Assembly (NCBI RefSeq): GCF_017876495.1 | Contig: NZ_JAGIOB010000001.1 | Span: 62,001 to 126,000 of the forward strand | Length of the DNA stretch: 64,000 nt | From: Microlunatus capsulatus | GTDB lineage: Bacteria; Actinomycetota; Actinomycetes; Propionibacteriales; Propionibacteriaceae | Direction: 5' to 3' | Part shown: piece by piece, positions 8,913 through 16,799 of the stretch | Layout: every line of letters begins with the position of its first letter | How positions within the stretch are numbered: the first letter of the stretch is position 1 | The notes under the pieces: model-generated | What the model was told of the DNA's origin: nothing | What the model saw: the letters and a program-made list of their open reading frames with translations, nothing else | Databases searched by the model: none | Program-made: the position numbers and the translations under genes

Positions 8913-9689
8913 TCAGACCGGGAGCCGACCCCGCGGGTAGCCGCCGTTGCTGAAGAGCCGCTGGCCGTTGACCCACGCCCCGCGCGGGGAGAGCAGGAAC
9001 CGGACGAGGTCGGCGGTGTCGGCGGGGGTGCCGAGCCGGCCGGTCGGCTGCTCGGCCAGGCCGGAGGCGCGGACGGCGTCGTCCATCCAGCCGGTGTCGA
9101 CCGGACCGGGGTTGACGACGTTGGTCCGCAGGCCGCGGTCGCCCAGCTCGTGGGCCGCGGCCAGCACCAGGCGGTCGAGGGCGCCCTTCGTCGCGCCGTA
9201 GGGCAGGTTGCCGACGGTGTGGTCGCCGGTGAGGGCGATCGCCGTGCCGCCGTCGGGGCCGAGCTGGCGGGCGAAGGCGGCCAGCAGCAGCCAGGGCGCG
9301 CGGACGTTGACGGCGTAGTGCCGGTCGAAGCTCTCGACGGTGGTGTCGAGGACCCCGGACGCGACGCTCTCGCAGTGCGACATGACCAGGGCGTCGAGGG
9401 GGCCCACGAGCGCGGCGGCCGTGCCCACGAGACCGGCGGCGGCGTCGGGGTCCTCCAGGTCGGCCTCCAGCAGGACGACGCGGGTGCCGCCGGCGCGGAG
9501 CTCCTCGGCGAGCAGCTCCGGGTCCTCGGGCGCACCCGCCAGCCCCAGCCGGCGGTCGTAGGCCGACCACCAGGTCAGGGCGAGGTCCCAGCCGTCCTCG
9601 GCCAGGCCGCGGACGAGGCCCGCCCCGATCCCGCGACGACGTCCGACCCCGGTCACCAGCGCTGCACCCACCCGCCCATCCAACCGCAC
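8913..9689 (-). CDS. Short-chain dehydrogenase/reductase
   Basis: A 258-residue classical-size SDR with a TGVGRRRGIGAG nucleotide-binding loop and a YGATK catalytic Tyr-x-x-x-Lys. The usual active-site Ser strand is altered: the segment before Tyr reads LTGDHTVGNLPY, shorter than normal and without Ser, so a Thr may take its place or the activity may differ. The end (NPGPVDTGWMD, NGQRLFSNGG) matches family folds. The substrate is unknown. The GTG at 9687-9689 is the chosen start because the Rossmann loop follows about ten residues later. The gene for a GDPD-like protein follows 27 bases on. Confidence 0.85.
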   Translation of the reverse strand: MRLDGRVGAALVTGVGRRRGIGAGLVRGLAEDGWDLALTWWSAYDRRLGLAGAPEDPELLAEELRAGGTRVVLLEADLEDPDAAAGLVGTAAALVGPLDALVMSHCESVASGVLDTTVESFDRHYAVNVRAPWLLLAAFARQLGPDGGTAIALTGDHTVGNLPYGATKGALDRLVLAAAHELGDRGLRTNVVNPGPVDTGWMDDAVRASGLAEQPTGRLGTPADTADLVRFLLSPRGAWVNGQRLFSNGGYPRGRLPV

Positions 9690-9704
9690 GCTCGTCGGGG
9701 ACCC

Positions 9705-9765
9705 GTCGAGAAGGAGGTCCGGAGCCCTTCTCGCGGCCCCCGGCCGGGACAGCCTCCTCCTCGAC
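9705..9765 (-). terminator. Hairpin between LacI and SDR genes
   Basis: Arms 9705-9717 (GTCGAGAAGGAGG) and 9753-9765 pair with one mismatch. A smaller GAGAAGG/CCTTCTC hairpin is nested at its left. It lies after the stop of the minus-strand LacI gene, so it probably ends that transcript. Confidence 0.45.
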
Positions 9766-9804
9766 CGCGGGCTCGGGAGCGAAGGAGCTGCGGTGCTCTC
9801 GTGC

Positions 9805-10845
9805 TCAGGCGCTCTCGCGCCGCACGACGGTGTGGATGTCCGAGCCGGGGCGCACGGGGGCGGGCCGCCCGTCGAGCCGGCGGGTGATCGTCTCGGCGAT
9901 GTAGCCGGCTACGGCGCCGGTGTCGCGCTCGACGGTGGTGAGCGCCGGGACGGCGACCGCGGCGGCGGGGATGTTGTCGACGCCCACGACGGCGAGGTCG
10001 GCCGGGACCTCGAGCCCCGCCCGGCGGGCCCCGGCGAGGAGGGCGAGGGCCACCTCGTCGTTGTAGGCGCAGATCCCGGTGACGCCGGCGTCGGCCCAGA
10101 GGCGGACCGCGGCGGCGGCGCCCTCCGGCTCGACGGGCACGGTGCGGACGACAGGCTGGTCGAGGCCGAGGTCGGCGCAGGTGTGCCGGACGCCCTCCAG
10201 GCGCGGGGTGGCGAAGCCGACCAGGCGGGGGTCGTCGGGCCAGGCGTAGCCGAGCCGCCGGTGGCCGGCGACCGCCAGGTGCTCGGCCTGCAGGCGACCG
10301 GCGCGCTGCTCGGGGAGGTTCATCGCCCGGTCCTCGCCGCGGTCGCCGAACAGCGCGACGGCCAGCTCGATGCCGGCGCCCTCCAGCCGGCGGGCCTCGG
10401 CCTCGTCGAGCTCGCCGAAGCTGACGACGGCGGCCGGGGTGAGCGCCTTCCAGACCTCCGACACCGGCCGGCCGGCCGAGAGCGGGTGCGTGACGAAGGT
10501 GAGGCCCTCGGCGGCCAGGGCCGTCGACAGGTCCTCGATGAGGTGCCCGACGCTGGGGCCGATCGGCCAGTCCGGCAGCAGCAGCAGGACCACCTCGGAG
10601 TGCCCGCTGCGCAGGGCGCGGCCGGCGGCGGACGGTGTGTAGCCCAGCTCGGCCGCGGCGGCCAGGACGCGCTGCCGCGTCGGCTCGGGGATGGCCTGGT
10701 GCGGTGTGTTGTTCAGCACGTAGCTGACCGTGGCCCGGGAGAGCCCGGCCAGGCGGGCGACGTCGGCCCCGGTGGGACGGCGCGGGCGTGCTGCGCGCGG
10801 TCCGGCCGAGGGGGCCTGCGGGGCGTCCGTTGCCATGGCCGACAC
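9805..10845 (-). CDS. LacI-family repressor of the adjacent beta-glucoside operon
   Basis: A 346-residue LacI-type regulator. Residues ~25-50 form the DNA-binding head (TGADVARLAGLSRATVSYVL), followed by the hinge with a GRALRSG segment and a periplasmic-binding-protein-like sensor (VVGVDNIPAAA near the end). It is transcribed divergently from a sugar MFS transporter and a GH3 glycosidase. The 21-bp operator between them places it as their repressor, with a glucoside or its product as likely inducer (inference). It starts at GTG 10843-10845; an ATG three codons later is the alternative. A TACCGT box lies 8 bases before the GTG. Confidence 0.9.
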   Translation of the reverse strand: MSAMATDAPQAPSAGPRAARPRRPTGADVARLAGLSRATVSYVLNNTPHQAIPEPTRQRVLAAAAELGYTPSAAGRALRSGHSEVVLLLLPDWPIGPSVGHLIEDLSTALAAEGLTFVTHPLSAGRPVSEVWKALTPAAVVSFGELDEAEARRLEGAGIELAVALFGDRGEDRAMNLPEQRAGRLQAEHLAVAGHRRLGYAWPDDPRLVGFATPRLEGVRHTCADLGLDQPVVRTVPVEPEGAAAAVRLWADAGVTGICAYNDEVALALLAGARRAGLEVPADLAVVGVDNIPAAAVAVPALTTVERDTGAVAGYIAETITRRLDGRPAPVRPGSDIHTVVRRESA

Positions 10846-10859
10846 GATGCCCTACGGTA

Positions 10860-10888
10860 CTGACACGCGCAACTTGCGCGTGTAACTG
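10860..10888 (+). promoter_or_regulatory. Promoter with 21-bp LacI operator in the spacer
   Basis: CTGACA (10860-10865), 17-base spacer, then TAACTG (10883-10888) forms a plausible sigma-70-type promoter for the MFS gene. The palindrome ACACGCGCAA-C-TTGCGCGTGT (10863-10883), with perfect 10-bp arms, fills the spacer, so bound repressor would exclude polymerase. Confidence 0.6.
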
Positions 10889-10929
10889 GCGCGATTCAGC
10901 AGCGACGCCGGCGAAGCAGAGGAGCAGCT

Positions 10930-12264
10930 GTGAGCAACCCCTTCGGGAGTCCGTACGACGACGTGCCGCCCACCGGCGAGGCCGAGACGGCCCTGGCCGT
11001 GGAGGACCAGCGCGAGCACCACTGGTTCGCCGAGCCGACCAAGGAGGTCGGGCCCAAGTTCGTCGGCGGCCTGGTCCTCGCCCAGCTCGTCTTCTTCATC
11101 GCCCTGCTGGGCCCGGCCACGATCGGCATCGGGCTCAAGGTCCAGTCGGTCGTCCCGCTGGCGGAGCAGACCTCCGCGATCGGCATCATCGCCGGCTTCG
11201 GCGCCGCGTTCGCGGTGATCGGCAACGTCCTGTTCGGCCGGCTTTCCGACCGCACCCGCTCGCGCTTCGGCCGTCGGCGGCCCTGGATCGTGGGCGGCAC
11301 CGTCGTGATGACGGTCGCCTTCGTGGTGATGGCCCTCGGCCAGACCGTCCCGGTCGTCACCGCCGGCTGGTGCCTCGCCCAGCTGGGCGCCAACGCCACG
11401 CTGGCCCCGTTCATCGCCACCATCGCCGACCAGGTGCCCAAGTTCCAGCGGGGCAGCGTCGCCGCCCTCATCGGCATCGCCCAGAACATCGGCATCCTCG
11501 GCGGCACCTACCTCGCCCAGCTGTTCCAGGACCGCCTGGTCATCCTGTTCGTGGTGCCCTCGCTGTTCGCCATCGGCGCGATGGTGCTGTTCGCGGTCAT
11601 CCTGCCCGACCAGCGCCTCACCACCCGGCCCCCGAAGATGACGGCGGGGGAGTGGGTCACGACCTTCTGGCTCAACCCGCTCAAGCACCCCGACTTCGCG
11701 CTGGCCTGGTGGTCCCGGTTCCTCATCACCCTGGCCACCTTCATGTTCACCACCTTCCGGCTGTTCTACCTGCGCGACGAGCTGGGCCTGGCCGAGGCCG
11801 ACGCGCCGGCCGCCGTCACCCTCGGCGTGCTCATCTACACGATCGCCCTGGTGGCGTCGGGCTGGGTCGCCGGCAAGATCTCCGACCGGACCGGGCGCCG
11901 GAAGTTCCTCGTCGCCGGCTCGACGCTGCTCTTCGCCGTCGGCATCGTGCTGCTCGCCCACGTCGACTCGGTGGCCGGCTTCTACGTCGTCGAGGCCCTG
12001 CTGGGCATCGCCTACGGCATCTACGTCGGCGTCGACCTGGCGCTGGTCGTCGACGTCCTGCCCAACCCCGACGACTCCGGCAAGGACCTCGGCGTCTTCA
12101 ACATGGCCAACGCCCTGCCGCAGACCGTGGCCCCGCTGGTCGGCGCCGCGCTGCTCGCCGTCGGCAGCGCCACCAACCAGAACTACGACCTGCTGCTCTA
12201 CGCTGCGGGCGTCGCGGGGCTGATCGGCGCCGTCGTCGTCCTCCCGATCAAGAAGGTGAAGTGA
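10930..12264 (+). CDS. MFS sugar transporter (SLC45/GPH-like)
   Basis: A 444-residue membrane protein with about 12 hydrophobic helices. The loop after helix 2 reads GRLSDRTRSRFGRRRPWI, the signature seen in sucrose/glucoside-proton symporters of the SLC45 and GPH-related groups. Its partner loop in the second half is GKISDRTGRRKF. The gene is first in an operon with a GH3 beta-glucosidase five bases later, so it probably imports a beta-glucoside or short oligosaccharide. The GTG start follows a GAGGAG ribosome-binding site. It is probably controlled by the divergent LacI repressor through the operator 50 bases upstream. Confidence 0.88.
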   Translation: MSNPFGSPYDDVPPTGEAETALAVEDQREHHWFAEPTKEVGPKFVGGLVLAQLVFFIALLGPATIGIGLKVQSVVPLAEQTSAIGIIAGFGAAFAVIGNVLFGRLSDRTRSRFGRRRPWIVGGTVVMTVAFVVMALGQTVPVVTAGWCLAQLGANATLAPFIATIADQVPKFQRGSVAALIGIAQNIGILGGTYLAQLFQDRLVILFVVPSLFAIGAMVLFAVILPDQRLTTRPPKMTAGEWVTTFWLNPLKHPDFALAWWSRFLITLATFMFTTFRLFYLRDELGLAEADAPAAVTLGVLIYTIALVASGWVAGKISDRTGRRKFLVAGSTLLFAVGIVLLAHVDSVAGFYVVEALLGIAYGIYVGVDLALVVDVLPNPDDSGKDLGVFNMANALPQTVAPLVGAALLAVGSATNQNYDLLLYAAGVAGLIGAVVVLPIKKVK

Positions 12265-12268
12265 CCTG

Positions 12269-14548
12269 ATGACTCTCGACGTCGACCGCCTGCTGGGCGA
12301 GCTCACCCTGGCCGAGAAGGCCTCGCTGACCAGCGGGTCGCACTTCTGGTACACCGCCCCGGTGGAGCGCCTGGGCATCCCGCGGATCATGGTCTCCGAC
12401 GGACCGCACGGCCTCCGCGCCCAGCCGGGCGAGAGTGACCACGTCGGCCTCGGCGGCTCCCTGCCGGCCACCTGCTTCCCGACGGCGTCGGCCGTCGCGT
12501 CGACGTGGGACCCGCAGCTGCTGCGCCGGATCGGCGAGGCGCTGGCCCAGGAGGCCCGCGCCTGCAACCTCTCGGTGATCCTGGGGCCGGGCATCAACAT
12601 GAAGCGGTCGCCGCTGTGCGGCCGCAACTTCGAGTACTTCTCCGAGGACCCCTTCCTGGCCGGTGAGCTGGCCGTCGGCATCGTCGGCGGCATCCAGTCC
12701 CGCGGCGTCGGCACCTCGGTCAAGCACTACGCGGCCAACAACCAGGAGACCGACCGGCTGCGGGTCGACGCCCAGGTCGACGAGCGCACGCTGCGCGAGA
12801 TCTACCTGCCGGCCTTCGAGCGGGTGGTCACCGCCGAGCAGCCGTGGACCGTCATGTGCTCCTACAACAAGGTCAACGGGCAGTCGGCCTCGGAGAACCC
12901 CTGGCTGCTGCAGACGGTGCTGCGCGACGAGCTCGGCTTCGAGGGCCTGGTCGTCTCCGACTGGGGCGCGGTCTACCACCGCGTCCCGGCCCTGCTGGCC
13001 GGCCTGGACCTCGAGATGCCGCCCGCGCTGGGCCGCAGCCCCGAGCAGGTCGTCGCGGCGGTCGAGTCCGGGGAGGTGCCGGCCGAGCTGCTCGACCGGC
13101 GCGTCCGCACCGTGCTGGAGCTCGTCTCCAAGGGCATGGCCGTGCTGGACCTCGACGAGACCTTCGACGCCGACGCCCACCACGCGCTGGCCCGGGAGGC
13201 CGCGGCCGCGTCCGTGGTGCTGCTGCACAACGACGGCCTGCTGCCGCTGGCCGCCGGTGGTCGGGTCGCCCTCGTCGGCGAGTTCGCCCGGACGCCGCGG
13301 TTCCAGGGCGCCGGCTCCTCGCAGGTGAACCCGACGCGCGTCGACACCCTGGTCGACGAGCTCCGCGCCGCGCTCGGCGAGGTGCCCTTCGCCGCCGGCT
13401 ACGGCGTGGGCGGCACCGCCGACGACGAGGCCCTGCGCGCCGAGGCCGTCGCGGTCGCCGCGGCCGCCGAGACCGTCGTCGTCGTCCTCGGCCTGCCCGG
13501 CGCGGACGAGTCCGAGGGCTTCGACCGCACCCACCTGGAGCTGCCCGCCAACCAGCTCGCCACGCTCGCCGCGGTGGCCGCGGAGAACCCGCGGGTGGTG
13601 GTGGTGCTCGTCAACGGCTCGACCGTGGTGCTCGGCGACGTCCTGCCGCACGCCGGGGCCCTCGTCGAGGCCTGGCTGGGCGGCCAGGCGGCCGCCGGCG
13701 GCATCGCCGACGTGCTGACCGGGGTCGTCAACCCGTCCGGCCGGCTCGCCGAGAGCATCCCGCACCGGCTGGAGGACAACTCCTCCTACCTGAACTTCCC
13801 GGGCGACTCCCAGGTGGTCCGCTACGGCGAGGGGCTGTTCATCGGCTACCGGGGCTACGACAAGGCGCGCACCGACGTCGCCTTCCCCTTCGGCTTCGGG
13901 CTGTCCTACACCAGCTTCGCCCTGTCCGACCTCGCCGTCACCACCACCGGCTCGGTGGCGGCCGGTGACCTCGCGGCCGAGGTCACGCTCACCGTCACCA
14001 ACACCGGCGACCGCGACGGGGCGGAGGTCGTCCAGGTCTACGTCGAGGACGTCGATGCCAGCGTGGCCCGGCCGGTCCGCGAGCTCAAGGGCTTCGCCCG
14101 GGTCGAGCTCGCGGCCGGCGCCTCCGAGACGGTGACGGTCGCCCTCGACCAGCGGGCCTTCTCCTTCTGGTCCACCACCCTGGGCCGCTGGGCGGTGGAG
14201 GCGGGCGACTTCGTCGTCGCCGTCGGCACCAGCTCGCGCGACCTGCCGCTGACCGCGGTGCTCGCCGTCGACGCGCCCCGGATCGCCGCACCGCTCGGCC
14301 GGGACTCCACCCTCGAGGAGTGGATGGGCGACCCGCGGGGCCGGGCGCTGGTCCAGCGCGAGGTCGGCGAGGGCCAGGCCGGCGCCGTCCTCGACGCCGA
14401 GCTGCTGCAGGTCATCGGCAACATGCCGATGAGCACCCTCGCCAGCTTCGGGATGAGCCTCGACCACGACGCGCTCGACCGGATCGCCCAGGAGTGGCGG
14501 GACGCGAGCACGGACACCTCCGACCGGACCGGGAGCACCACCGCATGA
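12269..14548 (+). CDS. GH3 beta-glucosidase-type glycoside hydrolase
   Basis: A 759-residue GH3 enzyme without a signal peptide, so intracellular. The first domain has SDGPHGLR, KHYAANNQETDR and VVSDWGAV; the Asp of that motif, near residue 231, is the family nucleophile. The second domain carries GADESEGFDR, the usual acid/base region. A fibronectin-III-like domain follows (FGFGLSYTSF, then VTNTGDRDGAEVVQVYV), then a ~75-residue tail (STLEEWMGDP and onward) seen in one GH3 subgroup. It would cleave terminal beta-linked sugars taken up by the transporter encoded immediately before. Beta-xylosidase activity cannot be excluded. The stop overlaps the next gene's ATG. Confidence 0.92.
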   Translation: MTLDVDRLLGELTLAEKASLTSGSHFWYTAPVERLGIPRIMVSDGPHGLRAQPGESDHVGLGGSLPATCFPTASAVASTWDPQLLRRIGEALAQEARACNLSVILGPGINMKRSPLCGRNFEYFSEDPFLAGELAVGIVGGIQSRGVGTSVKHYAANNQETDRLRVDAQVDERTLREIYLPAFERVVTAEQPWTVMCSYNKVNGQSASENPWLLQTVLRDELGFEGLVVSDWGAVYHRVPALLAGLDLEMPPALGRSPEQVVAAVESGEVPAELLDRRVRTVLELVSKGMAVLDLDETFDADAHHALAREAAAASVVLLHNDGLLPLAAGGRVALVGEFARTPRFQGAGSSQVNPTRVDTLVDELRAALGEVPFAAGYGVGGTADDEALRAEAVAVAAAAETVVVVLGLPGADESEGFDRTHLELPANQLATLAAVAAENPRVVVVLVNGSTVVLGDVLPHAGALVEAWLGGQAAAGGIADVLTGVVNPSGRLAESIPHRLEDNSSYLNFPGDSQVVRYGEGLFIGYRGYDKARTDVAFPFGFGLSYTSFALSDLAVTTTGSVAAGDLAAEVTLTVTNTGDRDGAEVVQVYVEDVDASVARPVRELKGFARVELAAGASETVTVALDQRAFSFWSTTLGRWAVEAGDFVVAVGTSSRDLPLTAVLAVDAPRIAAPLGRDSTLEEWMGDPRGRALVQREVGEGQAGAVLDAELLQVIGNMPMSTLASFGMSLDHDALDRIAQEWRDASTDTSDRTGSTTA

Positions 14549-14907
14549 GCATCTGCGTCGCCGTCACCGACAGCACGGAGGGCCGAGCGGCCCTCGTGGC
14601 CGCCGCCGAGGAGGCCGTCCGGATGGGCGTCCTGCTCGTCGCGGTCAACCTCACCGGGACCGGGCTGGAGCTGCCCGACCTCGGGGACGGGCTCTCGGCC
14701 GAGGAGGTCGTCCCGGCCCGGCCGTCGGCCCTCGACGAGATCGAGCAGGTGCTGCAGGTGCTCGAGGAGCGCCCGGAGATCACCCGGCTGGTCGTCGGCG
14801 TCCGCCGCCGGTCCCCGGTCGGGAAGGCCGTGCTGGGCAGCATCGCGCAGCGGCTGATCCTCGAGGCACCCGTGCCGGTGCTCTCGGTGAAGGCCGCCCA
14901 GGGCTGA
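14545..14907 (+). CDS. Universal stress protein, UspA type
   Basis: A 120-residue single-domain Usp. The C-terminal half has the ATP-binding-type signature (LVVGVRRRSPVGKAVLGS followed by AQRLILEAPVPVL), as in actinobacterial UspA proteins that bind ATP. The ATG at 14545 overlaps the TGA of the glycosidase gene as ATGA, so it belongs to the LacI-controlled operon, an unusual place for a stress protein. It may sense energy state or simply be carried along. A GC-rich hairpin follows. Confidence 0.85.
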   Translation: MSICVAVTDSTEGRAALVAAAEEAVRMGVLLVAVNLTGTGLELPDLGDGLSAEEVVPARPSALDEIEQVLQVLEERPEITRLVVGVRRRSPVGKAVLGSIAQRLILEAPVPVLSVKAAQG

Positions 14908-14918
14908 CCTCGGCCGCG

Positions 14919-14942
14919 GGGAGGGCCGGACCGGCCCTTCCC
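14919..14942 (+). terminator. GC-rich hairpin ending the glucoside operon
   Basis: GGGCCGG/CCGGCCC arms within 14919-14942, flanked by GGGA and TTCCC, 12 bases after the Usp stop codon. Probable terminator without a T-run. Confidence 0.4.
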
Positions 14943-14960
14943 GTGGCCCACGGCCCGTCC

Positions 14961-14966
14961 TAGGGT
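14961..14966 (+). promoter_or_regulatory. Leaderless promoter (TAGGGT) for the DinB-fold gene
   Basis: TAGGGT lies 6 bases before the GTG at 14973, the spacing expected when transcription starts at the start codon. No ribosome-binding site is present. Confidence 0.5.
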
Positions 14967-14972
14967 CGGGTC

Positions 14973-15629
14973 GTGCCCCTCACCTTCCGCGACGTCCTCG
15001 ACCGCGACGCCCTCCTCCGGGCCACCGACGCCGCCGCCGGCCTGGTCGGGCACCCGGCGGTGGCCGGGGCCTGGGAGCAGGAGTCGGCGCTGCCCGGCCT
15101 GACGGTGGGCGGGCTGGCCGTCCACCTGGCCAGCCAGGCGGACGCGGCCGTGGAGTTCCTCGGCCTCGAGCCCGTGCCGGCCGACGCCCCGCTGGTCGCG
15201 CTGGCCGACTCCTTCGCGCGCGCCGACTGGTTCACCGCCCCGGTCGACGCCCCCGAGAACACCTCGATCCGCGACGAGTTCAACGCGATGGCCGCGGTCG
15301 GGCCGGAGCGGGCCGCGCAGTGGCTGCAGCAGAGCCGGGCGCAGCTGCCGGCCGCGGTCCAGGGCGCCGGACCGACCACCTACGTCCCCTGGCTGGGCTG
15401 CCGGCTGGCCACCGACGACTTCCTCGTCGTCCGCACGCTGGAGACCGTGGTGCACGCCGACGACCTGGCCGTCAGCGCCGGCCTCCCGACGCCGGCCTTC
15501 GACGAGGACGTCCTGCACCCGGTCCTCGCCCTGCTGGCCGTGCTGGGCGGGCGACGGCACGGGCAGGACGCCGCCCTGCGGGCCCTGGCCCGGGCCGAGC
15601 GGGCGACAGCGGTCGCGGCGGCCTTCTGA
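14973..15629 (+). CDS. Mycothiol-dependent maleylpyruvate isomerase-fold (DinB-like) protein
   Basis: A 218-residue protein of the DinB/mycothiol-dependent isomerase fold common in actinobacteria. Visible features are an early acidic helix (WEQESALPGLTVGGLAVHLASQ), with the His of VHL as the first likely metal ligand, and VVRTLETVVHADDLAVS, holding the His and Asp of the second ligand group. The family acts on thiol conjugates or binds metal with no known activity; the substrate is unknown. It is a single-gene unit with a leaderless promoter. It converges on a second member of the same fold at 15704-16300, possibly an old duplication. Confidence 0.8.
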   Translation: MPLTFRDVLDRDALLRATDAAAGLVGHPAVAGAWEQESALPGLTVGGLAVHLASQADAAVEFLGLEPVPADAPLVALADSFARADWFTAPVDAPENTSIRDEFNAMAAVGPERAAQWLQQSRAQLPAAVQGAGPTTYVPWLGCRLATDDFLVVRTLETVVHADDLAVSAGLPTPAFDEDVLHPVLALLAVLGGRRHGQDAALRALARAERATAVAAAF

Positions 15630-15665
15630 GCCCTCCGCCCGGTGACCGGGGGAGGACGACGGGCC

Positions 15666-15687
15666 GCCGGCGCCGACCGGCGCCGGC
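15666..15687. terminator. Bidirectional terminator between convergent genes
   Basis: Perfect 9-bp arms GCCGGCGCC (15666-15674) and GGCGCCGGC (15679-15687) with a 4-base loop, placed between two convergent stop codons at 15629 and 15704. Confidence 0.5.
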
Positions 15688-15703
15688 CGCCGCCGTCGCG
15701 GGC

Positions 15704-16300
15704 TCAGGTGCGGGGGAGGACGGTGCCGTCGGGCAGGGTGCGGCCGGCGAGCAGGGAGACCAGGGCCCCGGCGTCGGCCCGGACCGTCCGGCCCTCGCCC
15801 CAGCTCCACCCGGCGTCGGCCGCCTCCAGGCGCAGCCCGGTGAGGTCGGTCCCGAACCACGCGCCGTCGGCCGCAATCTGCCCGTCGAGCACGGCGACCA
15901 GCGCCCCGTCGGGGGCCACCGACGGGCGACCCAGGGCGAGGGTCACGTCGAGGGAGTGGATGACGGCGTGGCTGAGCGCGCCCAGCGCACCGCCGCCGGG
16001 AGGCTCCCAGCCGTGCAGCCGCGGCGAGCGCAGGGCGGCCAGCAGGTCGTCGGCGGGCAGGCCGCCGTCGCGCTGCGCGACGGTGTCGGAGAGCACCCCG
16101 AAGTCGCCGCGGGCGGCCGCCATCTCGGCGCCGAACTGCTCCGGGGTCAGCCGCGCGGCCATGGTCAGGTGGGCGACGAGGTGCCGGACCTGCCAGCCCG
16201 CGCACAGCGTCGGGGCGTCCCAGAGGGTCGGCGGCCCGGCGGCCAGCAGGTCGGCGAGACCGGTGCACGTGGGCGCGACCCACGCCTGCGGGCTGCTCAC
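15704..16300 (-). CDS. Mycothiol-dependent isomerase-fold (DinB-like) protein
   Basis: A 198-residue protein of the same fold as its convergent neighbour. LWDAPTLCAGWQVRHLVAHLTMAARL carries the first His pair and ALSHAVIHSLDVTLALG the second His-x-x-Asp group, the arrangement of metal-binding DinB proteins. The chosen start is GTG at 16298-16300, which overlaps the TGA of the VOC gene by four bases (GTGA); a longer reading would run deep into that gene. Co-translation with a VOC protein, itself a metal-dependent fold often acting on thiol adducts, hints at a small detoxification operon (inference). Confidence 0.8.
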   Translation of the reverse strand: MSSPQAWVAPTCTGLADLLAAGPPTLWDAPTLCAGWQVRHLVAHLTMAARLTPEQFGAEMAAARGDFGVLSDTVAQRDGGLPADDLLAALRSPRLHGWEPPGGGALGALSHAVIHSLDVTLALGRPSVAPDGALVAVLDGQIAADGAWFGTDLTGLRLEAADAGWSWGEGRTVRADAGALVSLLAGRTLPDGTVLPRT

Positions 16301-16746
16301 GCTCCGCCGATCCGCTCGGCGAGGGAGACGATGAGGCCCTCCGGGCCGCGCACGTAGGCCATCAGCCACAGGTCCTCGTGGCGGCCGACCGCCCCGACGA
16401 GCCCGTAGCCCTGCGCCGCCGCCCTCTCGACCGCCGCCTGCAGGTCGTCGACCTCGAAGGCGACGTTGCGCAGCCCCAGCTCGTTCGCCATCGCTCCCGG
16501 TGAGCCCGGGACGTGGTCGGGGCGGACGAAGCGGGACAGCTCCAGCCGGGTGCCGCCGTCCGGGGTCGTCAGCATGACGATCTCAGTCGCCGAGCCCGGG
16601 ATGCCGATGACGGTGTCGAGGAACGTCCCCTCGACCGGCATCGGCGGCCCCTCGGCCTCCAGGCCCAGGCTGACGAAGAAGGCGGTGACGGTCTCGAGGT
16701 CGGCGACGGTGATCCCGACGTGGTCGAAGCGGCGGATGTGGCCCAT
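16297..16746 (-). CDS. VOC (glyoxalase/bleomycin-resistance fold) protein
   Basis: A 149-residue protein with the paired beta-alpha-beta3 modules of the vicinal oxygen chelate fold. FDHVGITV near residue 7 has the first metal-ligand His, LELSRF the Glu of the first half, GLRNVAFEVDDL starts the second half, and a late GPEGLIVSLAE gives the last Glu. Closest in appearance to glyoxalase-I-like or methylmalonyl-CoA-epimerase-like proteins; the substrate is unknown. It starts at ATG 16744-16746 and is translationally coupled to the downstream DinB-fold gene. Confidence 0.85.
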   Translation of the reverse strand: MGHIRRFDHVGITVADLETVTAFFVSLGLEAEGPPMPVEGTFLDTVIGIPGSATEIVMLTTPDGGTRLELSRFVRPDHVPGSPGAMANELGLRNVAFEVDDLQAAVERAAAQGYGLVGAVGRHEDLWLMAYVRGPEGLIVSLAERIGGA

Positions 16747-16799
16747 GACGCCATCCTGGGGCCGCCGGCCCGCCGTGACCAGGGCCTGGCTCCGACCTC

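Noticed and set aside
7137-9887. A 916-residue plus-strand frame across the SDR and phosphodiesterase genes
   Set aside because: It lies antisense to two genes with full family motifs, and its own translation is low-complexity Arg/Gly/Pro, typical of GC-rich antisense frames.
10852-14467. Long minus-strand frames antisense to the MFS and GH3 genes
   Set aside because: The plus-strand genes carry clear motifs and matching ribosome sites; the minus frames give only Gly/Asp/Arg-rich sequence without domains.
16301-16369. Longer start for the DinB-fold gene inside the VOC gene
   Set aside because: The extra residues are Arg-rich shadow sequence, and GTG 16300 gives a standard GTGA overlap.
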